A stretch of 64,000 nt of DNA. Source: Pectobacterium punjabense. Lineage in GTDB: Bacteria; Pseudomonadota; Gammaproteobacteria; Enterobacterales; Enterobacteriaceae. Position numbers and translations under genes: made by a program. Positions 38,205-47,437 of this stretch are shown in pieces (within the stretch, counting starts at the first letter, position 1; each line of letters opens with the position of its first letter). The stretch is taken from contig NZ_CP038498.1 of NCBI RefSeq assembly GCF_012427845.1, positions 1,550,001 to 1,614,000 on the forward strand, in the 5' to 3' direction. Below the pieces are notes generated by a model. That model was not told where the DNA came from, did no database searches, and saw only the letters and a list, made by a program, of their open reading frames with translations.

Positions 38205-38639
38205 ATGTTTGATTCAATACTTGTCGTTTGTGTTGGTAATATTTGCCGTTCCCCTACGGGGGAGCGGTTGTTGAAACAGGCTTTGCCGACGAAAAGAATC
38301 GCTTCTGCTGGATTAGGCGCATTGGTAGGGAAGCCCGCCGATGCAATGGCAACCGAGGTAGCAAATCATCATAACCTTTCTCTCGAAGGGCATGAAGCGC
38401 AGCAATTGACCTCCGCCTTATGCCGCCAGTACGACCTGATTCTAGTTATGGAGAAAGGACATATTGATGGAGTGGGGCGTATCGCACCAGAGGTGCGAGG
38501 TAAAACTATGCTCTTTGGCCACTGGCTGAGCCAACAAGAAATTGCCGATCCTTACCGAAAGAGTCGCGAAGCATTTGAATTCGTTTACTTGCAACTTGAG
38601 CAATCCGCCCAAAAATGGGTGCAGGCATTAAGCCGTTAA
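38205..38639 (+). CDS. wzb: Low-molecular-weight protein tyrosine phosphatase Wzb
   Basis: Dephosphorylates the tyrosine kinase Wzc, the cycling of which is needed for high-molecular-weight polymer. 144 residues (147 in E. coli Wzb). The phosphatase loop CVGNICR spans Cys9 to Arg15, and the general acid is in IADPYRKS (near residue 112). The frame reaches 6 codons upstream into the end of wza; the ATG at 38205 gives the family start MFDSILVVCVGN. It lies between wza and wzc. Confidence 0.95.
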   Translation: MFDSILVVCVGNICRSPTGERLLKQALPTKRIASAGLGALVGKPADAMATEVANHHNLSLEGHEAQQLTSALCRQYDLILVMEKGHIDGVGRIAPEVRGKTMLFGHWLSQQEIADPYRKSREAFEFVYLQLEQSAQKWVQALSR

Positions 38640-38655
38640 CAAGTCAGGGAAATCC

Positions 38656-40827
38656 ATGGCAGAGAAAATTTCAGTAAAAGCATCCGAAACGATTGCGGAT
38701 GAGATTGATTTAGGGCGTTTGTTGGGAACATTGTTGGATCATCGTTGGTTAATTGTTGGTGTTACTGCAGTTTTCACTATCGCTGGTATTCTTTATGCGA
38801 CATTTGCTACACCAATTTACAAATCGGATGCTTTAATCCAGGTGGAGCAAAATGCCGGGAATTCCCTCCTTAAAGACATCTCTAGTGTATTACCGGATGC
38901 GAAGCCTGAATCAGCTGCGGAGATTGAGCTGATTAAATCGCGGATGGTGGTTGGTAAGACGGTTAGCGATCTCTCTTTAGATATTGTAGCTCAACAAAAA
39001 TATTTTCCCGTTTTTGGTAAAGGTTTTTCGAGGTTGCTGGGAAAAGATGTGGGGAAGATTGCAGTATCAAGATTGGAAGTGCCTAAATCTTGGGAAGATG
39101 AAGCTATCAGACTTACCATTATTGATGAGCAGAATTATGTAATAGAAGCAGGGGATGCTTTAAAATTCAATGGAAAAGTTGGGAGTATAGAAAAACATAA
39201 TGGCCTTTCTATATTAGTAAGTGATATTAAAGCTGAGAAAGGTACAGTTTTTCACCTTAAGAAATTAAATACTATTACGGCTATTAATAACATATTAGAA
39301 AATTTAGTTGTTGCAGATAAAGGAAAGGATACTGGAGTACTTTCGCTAAGTTATGAAGGTGAGAATCCTGAGTTAACCAATAAAATACTTAATAGTATTA
39401 GCCAAAATTATCTTCAGCAAAATGTTGAACGCAAATCTGAGGAAGCAGGAAAGAGCCTTGAGTTTCTTAAGGAACAACTACCCAATGTTCGTCTCACGCT
39501 TGATGATGCTGATAATAAATTAAACAGTTATCGACAAAAAAATGAATCCGTTGATTTATCGTTAGAAGCGAAAGCTGTTTTGGATACGATGGTATCTGTA
39601 GAGTCTCAGCTTAATGAACTTACGTTTAAAGAGGCTGAAATATCCAAGCTATATACTAAAGAACACCCTGCTTATCGTGCGTTGATGGAAAAGCGAAAAA
39701 CTCTTGAAGAGGAACGCGAAAAAATCAATAAGCGTGTTGGTAGCATGCCAAAAACCCAACAAGAAATATTACGCTTAACACGTGACGTAAATGTTGGACA
39801 AGAAGTCTATATGCAGCTGTTGAATAAACAACAGGAACTGAGCATTAACAAAGCGAGTACAGTTGGTAATGTTCGCATTATTGATGCAGCTGCACTTCAG
39901 CTTAAACCTGTAAAACCTAAAAAGCTCATTGCTATTTTGTCAATGCTAATTATAGGTGCTGTAATATCAACGATATTTGTTATATTAAAAACAATGCTGC
40001 ATAAAGGCATTGAAAGCCCTGAGCAGTTAGAGGATTTAGGAATTAACGTGTACGCCAGCGTTCCTTTATCAGAATGGCAGCAGAAGAAAGACAGAGCAAT
40101 ATTAGGAAAAAGCAAGAAAGGGAATACGCGCTCTACAGAACTCCTCGCAGTGGGTAATCCTGCCGATCTCGCTATTGAAGCGATTAGAAGCCTGCGCACG
40201 AGCCTGCACTTTGCCATGATGGAAGCTAAAAATAATGTACTAATGATTTCTGGTGCGAGTCCTGCAATTGGTAAAACATTTGTTAGCGCAAACCTTGGCG
40301 CTGTTATCGCACAGTCGGGACAGCGAGTTCTGATTGTTGACTGTGATATGCGCAAGGGGTATGCCCATGAATTAATGGGAACCCATGGAACTGATGGCCT
40401 TTCTGATATATTGTCTGGGCAGATAACGGCAGAAAAAAGTGTCCGTAAAACCGCTGTGGGAAATATGGATTTTATCGCTCGTGGACAGATTCCACCTAAT
40501 CCTTCTGAGTTGTTAATGCATAGCCGTTTCTCTCAGTTCGTTGACTGGGCTTCTAAACATTATGATATTGTTTTATTGGATACCCCCCCGATTCTAGCTG
40601 TGACTGATGCTGCAATTATCAGCCGGAATGCGGGAACGTCCCTCTTGGTTGCGCGTTTTGAGGTGAATACGCTGAAAGAAATAGAGGTAAGTGTGCGCCG
40701 ATTTGAGCAGAATGGTACGGAAATTAAAGGTGTTATTCTGAATGCGATTGTAAAACGTGCAGCTAGCTATTACGGTTATGGGAATTATAACTACTATACA
40801 TATGACTATAAGGACGATAAAAAATAG
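38656..40827 (+). CDS. wzc: Polysaccharide co-polymerase and tyrosine autokinase Wzc
   Basis: Spans the inner membrane and controls chain length and export together with Wza. 723 residues. The Wzz domain has TM1 at about 31-52 and TM2 near 423-445, with a long periplasmic coiled coil between. The cytoplasmic BY-kinase domain has Walker A GASPAIGKT from residue 533, Walker A' VLIVDCDMR and LLDTPP. The C-terminal tyrosine cluster (ASYYGYGNYNYYTYDYKDDKK region, about eight Tyr) is the autophosphorylation tail that Wzb acts on. A strong hairpin follows the gene. Confidence 0.96.
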   Translation: MAEKISVKASETIADEIDLGRLLGTLLDHRWLIVGVTAVFTIAGILYATFATPIYKSDALIQVEQNAGNSLLKDISSVLPDAKPESAAEIELIKSRMVVGKTVSDLSLDIVAQQKYFPVFGKGFSRLLGKDVGKIAVSRLEVPKSWEDEAIRLTIIDEQNYVIEAGDALKFNGKVGSIEKHNGLSILVSDIKAEKGTVFHLKKLNTITAINNILENLVVADKGKDTGVLSLSYEGENPELTNKILNSISQNYLQQNVERKSEEAGKSLEFLKEQLPNVRLTLDDADNKLNSYRQKNESVDLSLEAKAVLDTMVSVESQLNELTFKEAEISKLYTKEHPAYRALMEKRKTLEEEREKINKRVGSMPKTQQEILRLTRDVNVGQEVYMQLLNKQQELSINKASTVGNVRIIDAAALQLKPVKPKKLIAILSMLIIGAVISTIFVILKTMLHKGIESPEQLEDLGINVYASVPLSEWQQKKDRAILGKSKKGNTRSTELLAVGNPADLAIEAIRSLRTSLHFAMMEAKNNVLMISGASPAIGKTFVSANLGAVIAQSGQRVLIVDCDMRKGYAHELMGTHGTDGLSDILSGQITAEKSVRKTAVGNMDFIARGQIPPNPSELLMHSRFSQFVDWASKHYDIVLLDTPPILAVTDAAIISRNAGTSLLVARFEVNTLKEIEVSVRRFEQNGTEIKGVILNAIVKRAASYYGYGNYNYYTYDYKDDKK

Positions 40828-40907
40828 TCATATAAAATACGAAAAAAGCATTGCCTCTTTTTTATTACTATCTACAGTGGATGGGTTTTTATTCTTTTTT
40901 AATGACT

Positions 40908-40961
40908 TTAAGAAACCATAAATAAAAATACTTATGGTTTCTTAATACCCCTTTTTGTTTT
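40908..40961 (+). terminator. Terminator or attenuator between wzc and wzx
   Basis: A perfect 14-bp stem (40908-40921 with 40932-40945) and a 10-base loop, followed by ACCCCTTTTTGTTTT. E. coli group 1 capsule loci have a comparable stem-loop after wzc that lowers downstream transcription, overcome by RfaH. Here it marks the border between the conserved export genes and the AT-rich variable cassette. Confidence 0.72.
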
Positions 40962-40979
40962 AGAGTTTCAGAATGATTT

Positions 40980-42215
40980 ATGAGCTTAATTAAGAATACA
41001 TTATATAACCTATGTGGTTTTGCTGTGCCTTCTATTATCGCTATTCCTGCATTAGGTTTGTTATCACGATATTTGGGTATGGAATTATTTGGTGTTTTCA
41101 CCCTTGCTTTTGCAATTGTCGGTTATGCAAGTATATTCGATGTTGGGCTCACCAGAACAGTGATTAGAGAAATATCAATAAATAGAGATAATGTTAGTGA
41201 ACAAAGGAAAATAATATCAACATCTAGCATATCTGTATTGATATTAGGTGGTGTTGCGGGGGGCGGGATATTTTTATATTCACCGCAGATAGCTGAAATT
41301 ATAAAGGTATCAGATGTTTTTTTTGACGATGTAAAGGAATCCTTCCAACTTCTTTCTTTATTAGTGCCAGTTTTTTTATTAAACCAAATATGGTTAGCAT
41401 ATCTTGAGGGCCTTGAGAAGTTTGGTAATATAAATATTCAGCGTATCATCAGTAGTTCTTGTATATCTGCACTTCCAGCATTTGCTGTGTTGATTGAACC
41501 AACGCTTAAATCTGCGACTATCGGTTTAGTCTGTGGAAGAGCTATATCTTTGTTTCTTGGTTTTTTTTCATGTCGTAAATTTATATTAGCAAGTAAATTC
41601 ATTTTTTATAAAGAAACTTTTAGTCGCCTTATTAAGTTTGGCGGATGGATTACGATAAGTAACATTATTAGTCCTATAATGGTTTACTTTGATCGATTTG
41701 TGATATCAAATTTATTAGGAGCAAATAAAGTAGCTTTTTATACTGCACCTTCTGAAGGTATCAGCAGGTTATTAAATATCCCATTCGCATTAGCAAGAGT
41801 ATTATTTCCCAAACTTAGCAGTTGTTATAATAAAGAAGATAATGAAAAATTAGAAAAATTTAGCTACCTTGTACTTATTGTTACCTGTGGTTTTATTGTT
41901 TTTTTAGGTGTCTTTTTTTCGGAAGAAATAATGACGATTTGGATGGGGAGCGAATTTTTTGGCGAACCTGCTAACATTTTTAGCATTCTTTTGATTGGTT
42001 TCTTTTTTAATTCACTTGCCCAAATACCGTTCGCACAAATTCAGGCAAGAGGTCACGCTAAATGGACTGCAGCGCTACATGGTGTTGAGCTTCTTCCCTA
42101 TCTACTTTTGTTATATCTATTGACGGTGAATTTTTCTTTGTATGGCACAGCAATTGCTTGGACAATTAGAGTAACTGTTGATTTTCTTCTTCTTTATATT
42201 CTGTCGAGAAAATAA
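40980..42215 (+). CDS. wzx: Polysaccharide repeat-unit flippase Wzx
   Basis: 411 residues of the polysaccharide biosynthesis (MOP/PST) superfamily, about 12 transmembrane helices. The N-terminus SLIKNTLYNLCGFAVPSIIAI, then LSRYLGMELFGVFTLAFAIVGYASIFDVGL, is typical. It should flip the undecaprenyl-linked repeat unit to the periplasm. Codon use is strongly AT-rich, unlike the genes upstream, marking the start of an acquired cassette. The start at 40980 has only a weak ribosome binding site. Confidence 0.88.
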   Translation: MSLIKNTLYNLCGFAVPSIIAIPALGLLSRYLGMELFGVFTLAFAIVGYASIFDVGLTRTVIREISINRDNVSEQRKIISTSSISVLILGGVAGGGIFLYSPQIAEIIKVSDVFFDDVKESFQLLSLLVPVFLLNQIWLAYLEGLEKFGNINIQRIISSSCISALPAFAVLIEPTLKSATIGLVCGRAISLFLGFFSCRKFILASKFIFYKETFSRLIKFGGWITISNIISPIMVYFDRFVISNLLGANKVAFYTAPSEGISRLLNIPFALARVLFPKLSSCYNKEDNEKLEKFSYLVLIVTCGFIVFLGVFFSEEIMTIWMGSEFFGEPANIFSILLIGFFFNSLAQIPFAQIQARGHAKWTAALHGVELLPYLLLLYLLTVNFSLYGTAIAWTIRVTVDFLLLYILSRK

Positions 42216-42216
42216 C

Positions 42217-43125
42217 ATGGTTTCAATAGATATCGCTATGGCAACATATAATGGTGAAAAATATATAGTTGAACAAATCAATTCCATTATAAATCAAACC
42301 GTAGGGAATTGGAGATTGTATATCAGTGATGATGCCTCTTTGGACAACACTGTTGGTCTTATTAAGCAGTTGGCCCTGGTTGACGATAGAATTATTCTCA
42401 TCAATGATGAGAGACAGGGAGGGGTGTTGAGTAATTTCAATAGAGTGTTAGAAGCAACCAAAGCTGATTATGTATTTTTAGCTGATCAAGATGATGTGTG
42501 GCCTGAAAATAGAATAGAGTTATTGTTAGATGAAATTCAGAAAAAAGATAAAAATAGAAGTCGTCCGGTAATGCTCTATAGTGATCTTGAATTGGTGGAT
42601 AAGGATTTGAATACAATCTCCGAGAGCTTCTACAAATCATGTAAAATCAATCCACGGGAAAATATTGATCCTATTAATTTATTATGGAAATGTAGTGTTT
42701 ATGGCTGTACAACAGTTTTTAATCGTGCATTATTAGATAAATGTCTGCCAATCCCTGATGGTATAACCATGCATGATAATTGGTTGGCTCTGAATGCCGC
42801 AGCAGAAAATGGTTTGTTTTATTTTGATAAAATTACGATTAAGTATCGCCAACATGATAATAATGTTGTGGGCGGGGGAAGGAAAAGTCTCATTAAAAGA
42901 ATTCGTTCGTCGTTAGATTCATTTGGTAGAATAAGTAAATCGAAAGCTAAAATAAAAAGAATGCTATTTGAAATAAAAAAAATAAAAAATAATGATGTTT
43001 TTTATTTAGTCGAACTAGACGGTATTAAGTCGATATGTTTTTCTTTTAGGTATATTTTTTTAAGTTTATTTAGAGATAAAAAAATGTTGACTTTTTTTAC
43101 ATTTATTGTCTTTTTAGTAAGATGA
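42217..43125 (+). CDS. Glycosyltransferase family 2 (possibly rhamnosyltransferase)
   Basis: 302 residues. The GT-A fold opens with SIDIAMATYNGEKYIVEQINSI, followed by ISDDASLDNT and the metal-binding DQDDVWP near residue 90. The acceptor region TTVFNRALLDKCLPIPDGITMHDNW resembles rhamnosyltransferases of O-antigen loci. With rmlDCA in the same locus, transfer of L-rhamnose is a reasonable guess but not shown. The ATG at 42217 follows the wzx stop by one base; the upstream part of the open frame overlaps wzx and is not used. AT-rich. Confidence 0.8.
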   Translation: MVSIDIAMATYNGEKYIVEQINSIINQTVGNWRLYISDDASLDNTVGLIKQLALVDDRIILINDERQGGVLSNFNRVLEATKADYVFLADQDDVWPENRIELLLDEIQKKDKNRSRPVMLYSDLELVDKDLNTISESFYKSCKINPRENIDPINLLWKCSVYGCTTVFNRALLDKCLPIPDGITMHDNWLALNAAAENGLFYFDKITIKYRQHDNNVVGGGRKSLIKRIRSSLDSFGRISKSKAKIKRMLFEIKKIKNNDVFYLVELDGIKSICFSFRYIFLSLFRDKKMLTFFTFIVFLVR

Positions 43126-43147
43126 CCTCAGAGTGAAGATATAATAC

Positions 43148-44293
43148 ATGGAAAAATTTTTTTTATACCCACTCAATATATTTACGGCTTTATTCTTTTG
43201 CCTTATTTTATCCGCATTGAATTTTTCTTATCTATATAACTCTTTATCTTTCAATAGTTTTATTTTTTTTATATTTCCATTGGTTTTATTTGTAATTTTG
43301 TATTCTTTATGTAAAAAGAATTTTTCATCCCCTAAGTTATATAATAATCATGGGTTTGATAATGGTTATAAAGTATTCATAGTAATCTCATTTTTAGGTT
43401 TTTTTCTAGAATTTTACTTAAAGGGGATTCCTATCCTCATGGTCTCTGGTAGAGATGAATATCAAGGCCTTCCGTTTTTCCATGTCTTTTTTTATTCATC
43501 TTCTATTTGTGCTGTCTTATTATCATCATTGTTTTCTTCTAGAAAGGCCTTAGTTTATTCTTTTTCTTTTGCTGTGATGATTTCTGTTCTTACATTATCT
43601 AGGCAATTATTTATGGTCTCATTTTTAATTGTTATTATATCGACGGTTTATAAAAATGGGATTAATAAGAAACTAGTAATGAAAATGGTTTTTTCTTCGT
43701 TTCTCTTAATCTTGACGTTTGGTTTTATTGGCAATCTCCGACAGATATTAGCTGGCGATTATACCTCTAATTACATTTTAAATGTCGGAGGGGCAAATGC
43801 TAATGGAGAGGCATTAGGTGAGATTTTGTATTGGATTTGGCTCTATATGTCTAGTCCAATTTATAATTTAATATTTAATGTTGAACAATATAATCATGGA
43901 TTAGACATATGTTATAACGATTCTGCTAATTGCATGGGGTACTATATTTCGTCTTTTTTATTACCGAACACGCTTGTAAAATATTTAGGGTTTTCAGAAC
44001 TAAAAGTTGATCTTGTTGTTGATTATTTAAATGCAAGCACTGGTTTTGCACAACCAGCAAGATTATTAGGATTAGCAGGTGTTTGTATTCAAATATTCAT
44101 TCAATTTTTATTCTATGTCATTGGTTTCTTGACCATGCCTGCAAAAATAAGAGTTGCCTATTTTATTTATTTCTCTGTGTTATCTTTTTTTATGATCTTT
44201 GATAATTTATTTCTTAAAGGTGAGTTTTTTTTCTGTTTTGTCCTGATTTATTCTTATGGAATTATTAAAAGTGTAATGATTAATAATAAATAA
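43148..44293 (+). CDS. wzy: Polysaccharide polymerase Wzy (probable)
   Basis: 381 residues, almost entirely hydrophobic, with about 10-11 membrane helices and a larger periplasmic loop around NLRQILAGDYTSNY and NVEQYNHGLDICYNDSANCMGYY. Wzy proteins are poorly conserved, so the call rests on topology, length, weak O-antigen polymerase features (KGIPILMVSGRDEYQ) and being the only such protein in a locus that has Wzx and Wzc. It would join repeat units in the periplasm. Among the most AT-rich genes in the window. Confidence 0.75.
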   Translation: MEKFFLYPLNIFTALFFCLILSALNFSYLYNSLSFNSFIFFIFPLVLFVILYSLCKKNFSSPKLYNNHGFDNGYKVFIVISFLGFFLEFYLKGIPILMVSGRDEYQGLPFFHVFFYSSSICAVLLSSLFSSRKALVYSFSFAVMISVLTLSRQLFMVSFLIVIISTVYKNGINKKLVMKMVFSSFLLILTFGFIGNLRQILAGDYTSNYILNVGGANANGEALGEILYWIWLYMSSPIYNLIFNVEQYNHGLDICYNDSANCMGYYISSFLLPNTLVKYLGFSELKVDLVVDYLNASTGFAQPARLLGLAGVCIQIFIQFLFYVIGFLTMPAKIRVAYFIYFSVLSFFMIFDNLFLKGEFFFCFVLIYSYGIIKSVMINNK

Positions 44294-44346
44294 TTAGTAT
44301 TCCATGCTGAATAGAATTTCAAAATTTAATTGGTAAGGATGAATGT

Positions 44347-45474
44347 GTGAATAAAAAAAATATACTAATTATAGCGACAGCAGCAACAGATGGGGGGGCT
44401 CTTACTATTTTATGTCAATTGTTAAACGTTGTGTCGAAGACAGAACATAACTATACAGTGCTTATTAATGAAAGTACATTTGATAAATTGCCACATTATA
44501 ATAATATTAACTATATCTGTATTAATACCAAAAATTGGATTAGTAGAATTCTTTTCGACTTTTATCGATTGGATAAATTCTTAAAAAAGAAAGGTATGAT
44601 ATTTGATACTTGCATAAATATGCAAAATATCCCTGTTAGGATAAAAAAAATAAAGCAATTTGTTTATATGCATCAATCTATACCGTTTTCAGATTTAAAT
44701 TTTTCGCCGCTTTCTTCTAAAGAAAGGTTGTTATGGCTATATAAGAAGTTTTATATATTTTTTATAAAAGCAAATTTGCCATTTGCTGACTATTTTATCG
44801 TGCAAACTAAATGGATAAAAAATGAATTAGTTTCAAAACTAAACGTAGAAAGTGATAATGTTTTAGTGATCAAGCCAAGTTTACCTGAAATACCTGAAAT
44901 ACCTGAAATACCTGAAATACCTGAAATACCTGAATGTCCTAAAAGTGGAAATATAAAAAATATCATTTTCTATCCAGCTACTGCATTTTCTTATAAAAAC
45001 CATGAAGTGCTAATTAATGCGCTAGGGATCATAGGGAAAGATTTCCTTGAAGAGAACGATATAAAACTGGTTTTGACAATAAATAAAAATGAACTTTCTA
45101 ATTTTGTTTCTTCATTAATCGATAAGCATAGGTTATCTGATTCTATTATTTTTCTTGGAAGAATTGATAAAAATAAGGTTAGCGAACTTTACTCTAGAAC
45201 GAGAATTATGGCTTTTCCTAGCCGCCTTGAGACATTTGGACTACCGTTATTAGAAGCTGCATACTATGGTTTGGATATATTGGCCAGTGACTTACCTTAT
45301 TCAAAAGAGGTCCTATCTGAGTATAATAAAGCCTCTTATTGTGACCCTATGGATGCAAAAATATGGGCTGACAAAATAAAACAAAAAATGTCCTGTGATG
45401 AAAAAAAACCTGCCAAAAGAATAAATTATGCTGATGGGTGGGATGATTTGATGCATGTTATCAATAGAGTATAG
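44347..45474 (+). CDS. Glycosyltransferase family 4 with an in-frame Pro-Glu-Ile repeat
   Basis: 375 residues. The C-terminal GT-B domain is clear: FYPATAFSYKNHEVLINAL, SIIFLGRIDKNKVSELYSRTRIMAFPSRLETFGLPLLEAAYYG (the EX7E-like acceptor/donor motif) and DPMDAKIWADKI. The N-terminal half resembles GT4 enzymes such as WsaF/WbnK types. Between the two domains, near residues 180-196, lies a tandem run PEIPEIPEIPEIPEIPE, encoded by five perfect 9-base repeats. Translation appears to start at GTG 44347; nearby ATGs are quickly closed. The sugar transferred is unknown. Confidence 0.82.
   Translation: MNKKNILIIATAATDGGALTILCQLLNVVSKTEHNYTVLINESTFDKLPHYNNINYICINTKNWISRILFDFYRLDKFLKKKGMIFDTCINMQNIPVRIKKIKQFVYMHQSIPFSDLNFSPLSSKERLLWLYKKFYIFFIKANLPFADYFIVQTKWIKNELVSKLNVESDNVLVIKPSLPEIPEIPEIPEIPEIPECPKSGNIKNIIFYPATAFSYKNHEVLINALGIIGKDFLEENDIKLVLTINKNELSNFVSSLIDKHRLSDSIIFLGRIDKNKVSELYSRTRIMAFPSRLETFGLPLLEAAYYGLDILASDLPYSKEVLSEYNKASYCDPMDAKIWADKIKQKMSCDEKKPAKRINYADGWDDLMHVINRV
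44884..44934 (+). repeat. 9-base tandem repeat (CCTGAAATA), five perfect copies
   Basis: Units at 44884, 44893, 44902, 44911 and 44920, then a partial sixth copy CCTGAA at 44929. Each unit codes for Pro-Glu-Ile. Because the unit is a multiple of three, copy-number change would lengthen or shorten the linker without breaking the frame. Confidence 0.95.
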
Positions 45475-45524
45475 CTAGTTATTTCTATAAAGACTGTTTT
45501 TAAAATTAAGAACTAAGAGGATGT

Positions 45525-46562
45525 ATGTTTAAAGATAAAGTGTTATTAATTACAGGTGGAACAGGTTCTTTTGGTAATGCGGTCCTCAAGAGATTTTTAA
45601 ATACCGATATAAAAGAAATAAGAATTTTTTCACGTGATGAAAAAAAACAAGATGATATGCGTAAATACTTTCAATCGGACAAGCTTAAATTTTACCTTGG
45701 TGATGTAAGAGATCTGCAAAGTGTCTCTAGTGCAATGCGTGGGGTTAATTATGTTTATCATGCTGCGGCACTAAAGCAAGTTCCATCCTGCGAGTTCTAT
45801 CCTTTAGAGGCAGTAAAAACGAATGTATTAGGTACGGAAAATGTGCTTGAATCAGCTATAAACCATAATGTCGAAAGGGTTGTTTGCCTAAGTACTGATA
45901 AAGCTGTTTACCCCATCAATGCAATGGGCATATCAAAAGCAATGATGGAGAAAGTAATTGTAGCTAAGAGCCGTAATCTTGAAAATACTAATACCACGAT
46001 CTGTGGTACTCGCTATGGGAATGTGATGGCTTCACGGGGATCTGTAATTCCACTATTTATTCGTCAAGTAGTGAATGGGAATCCTATTACAATAACAGAT
46101 CCTAATATGACTCGGTTCATGATGACTCTAGATGATGCTGTAGATCTAGTCTTACATGCATTTCAAAATGGTTCGAATGGTGATATTTTCGTTCAAAAAG
46201 CCCCTGCTGCTACTATCGAAATATTAGTTAAATCTATATTAGATATTTTGAATAAACCAGGACATCCAGTGAGTATTATTGGCACCCGTCATGGTGAAAA
46301 ACAATATGAAGCTTTGTGTAGTAGAGAAGAAATGTTTGTGGCTCAGGATCAAGGTAATTACTATCGAATTCCAGCAGATAATCGAGATTTAAATTATTCA
46401 AAATATTTTGAAGAAGGTCAAAAAGATCTTTCATCAATAGAAGACTATAATTCTCATAATACAATTCGTTTAGATGTTGATGGAATGAAGACACTTCTTC
46501 GAAAACTTGACTTCATTCAAGAAATAGAATCTGGAAATATTATTATTCCTGAGGGAGTATAA
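45525..46562 (+). CDS. fnlA: UDP-GlcNAc inverting 4,6-dehydratase (UDP-L-FucNAc pathway, first step)
   Basis: 345 residues, similar to FnlA/WbjB/CapE, which remove water from UDP-GlcNAc and invert C5 to begin UDP-N-acetyl-L-fucosamine synthesis. NAD(P) motif GGTGSFG at 11-17. The catalytic YxxxK of other SDR enzymes is replaced by MxxxK (STDKAVYPINAMGISKAMMEK; NAMGISK), as known for CapE. It is followed directly by fnlB, whose ATG overlaps the fnlA stop by one base. Confidence 0.92.
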   Translation: MFKDKVLLITGGTGSFGNAVLKRFLNTDIKEIRIFSRDEKKQDDMRKYFQSDKLKFYLGDVRDLQSVSSAMRGVNYVYHAAALKQVPSCEFYPLEAVKTNVLGTENVLESAINHNVERVVCLSTDKAVYPINAMGISKAMMEKVIVAKSRNLENTNTTICGTRYGNVMASRGSVIPLFIRQVVNGNPITITDPNMTRFMMTLDDAVDLVLHAFQNGSNGDIFVQKAPAATIEILVKSILDILNKPGHPVSIIGTRHGEKQYEALCSREEMFVAQDQGNYYRIPADNRDLNYSKYFEEGQKDLSSIEDYNSHNTIRLDVDGMKTLLRKLDFIQEIESGNIIIPEGV

Positions 46563-47437
46563 TGATGAAAGTTCTAGTTATTGGTGCAACCGGAATGCTT
46601 GGTTATAGCTTATTTTCTAATTTAAGTGATTATAGGCATCTTAATGTTTTTGGAACAGTCCGTACTATCGAAGGAAAAGAGAGTTTTTTTAAAAAAAATA
46701 TAAACAATGTAATCGATAATATCAATATTAGTGATATGCACAATATCGAAAGTGTTCTTAAAAAAATATCACCGGACATAGTCTTAAACTGTATTGGCCT
46801 TATAAAACAGCATGATATCTCTAAGCAGCACATATCTGCTATTAAAGTTAATGCATTATTCCCACACCAATTGGCCAGCCTTTGCGAACAGAATAATGCA
46901 AAGTTAATTCATTTTTCAACAGATTGTGTCTTTGATGGTAAAAAAGGCAACTATAAAGAGAATGATTTACCAACAGCAACAGATTTGTATGGAAAGTCAA
47001 AATATCTCGGAGAAGTTAACTACGGGAAGCATATAACATTACGAACATCCATAATTGGCCATGAATTATCTACTTCAGTTAGCCTTATTGATTGGTTTCT
47101 AAATCAGAAAGGAAAAATTGATGGTTTTTCAAAAGCCATTTTCTCTGGTCTACCAACTGCCTACATCGCAAAAATTCTTGCGGAGAAAATTTTTATAAAT
47201 TCAGAGTTAAGCGGCTTGTATAATTTGTCAGTAGATCCTATCGATAAATTTACTCTGCTTTCTTTAGTTGCTGAAATTTATGGGAAGAAAATATTAATCA
47301 ACAATAACGATAATTTTATTATTGATCGTTCATTAGATTCAATTAAGTTTAGAACATCAACTGGTTTTTTACCGCCAATATGGCATGAATTAATTGAATA
47401 TATGTATAAAGATTATATAAAGAGATATGTGTTATGA
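46562..47437 (+). CDS. fnlB: UDP-FucNAc pathway reductase (RmlD-like SDR)
   Basis: 291 residues, similar to FnlB/WbjC/CapF reductase domains. NADPH motif GATGMLG at 8-14, the FSTDCVFDGKKGNY segment with catalytic Ser/Thr, and YGKSKYLGE giving YxxxK. It should reduce the 4-keto sugar made by FnlA. Staphylococcal CapF has an extra C-terminal cupin domain (about 370 residues in all); here the protein ends after the reductase fold. The gene overlaps fnlA by one base and fnlC by four. AT-rich. Confidence 0.88.
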   Translation: MMKVLVIGATGMLGYSLFSNLSDYRHLNVFGTVRTIEGKESFFKKNINNVIDNINISDMHNIESVLKKISPDIVLNCIGLIKQHDISKQHISAIKVNALFPHQLASLCEQNNAKLIHFSTDCVFDGKKGNYKENDLPTATDLYGKSKYLGEVNYGKHITLRTSIIGHELSTSVSLIDWFLNQKGKIDGFSKAIFSGLPTAYIAKILAEKIFINSELSGLYNLSVDPIDKFTLLSLVAEIYGKKILINNNDNFIIDRSLDSIKFRTSTGFLPPIWHELIEYMYKDYIKRYVL

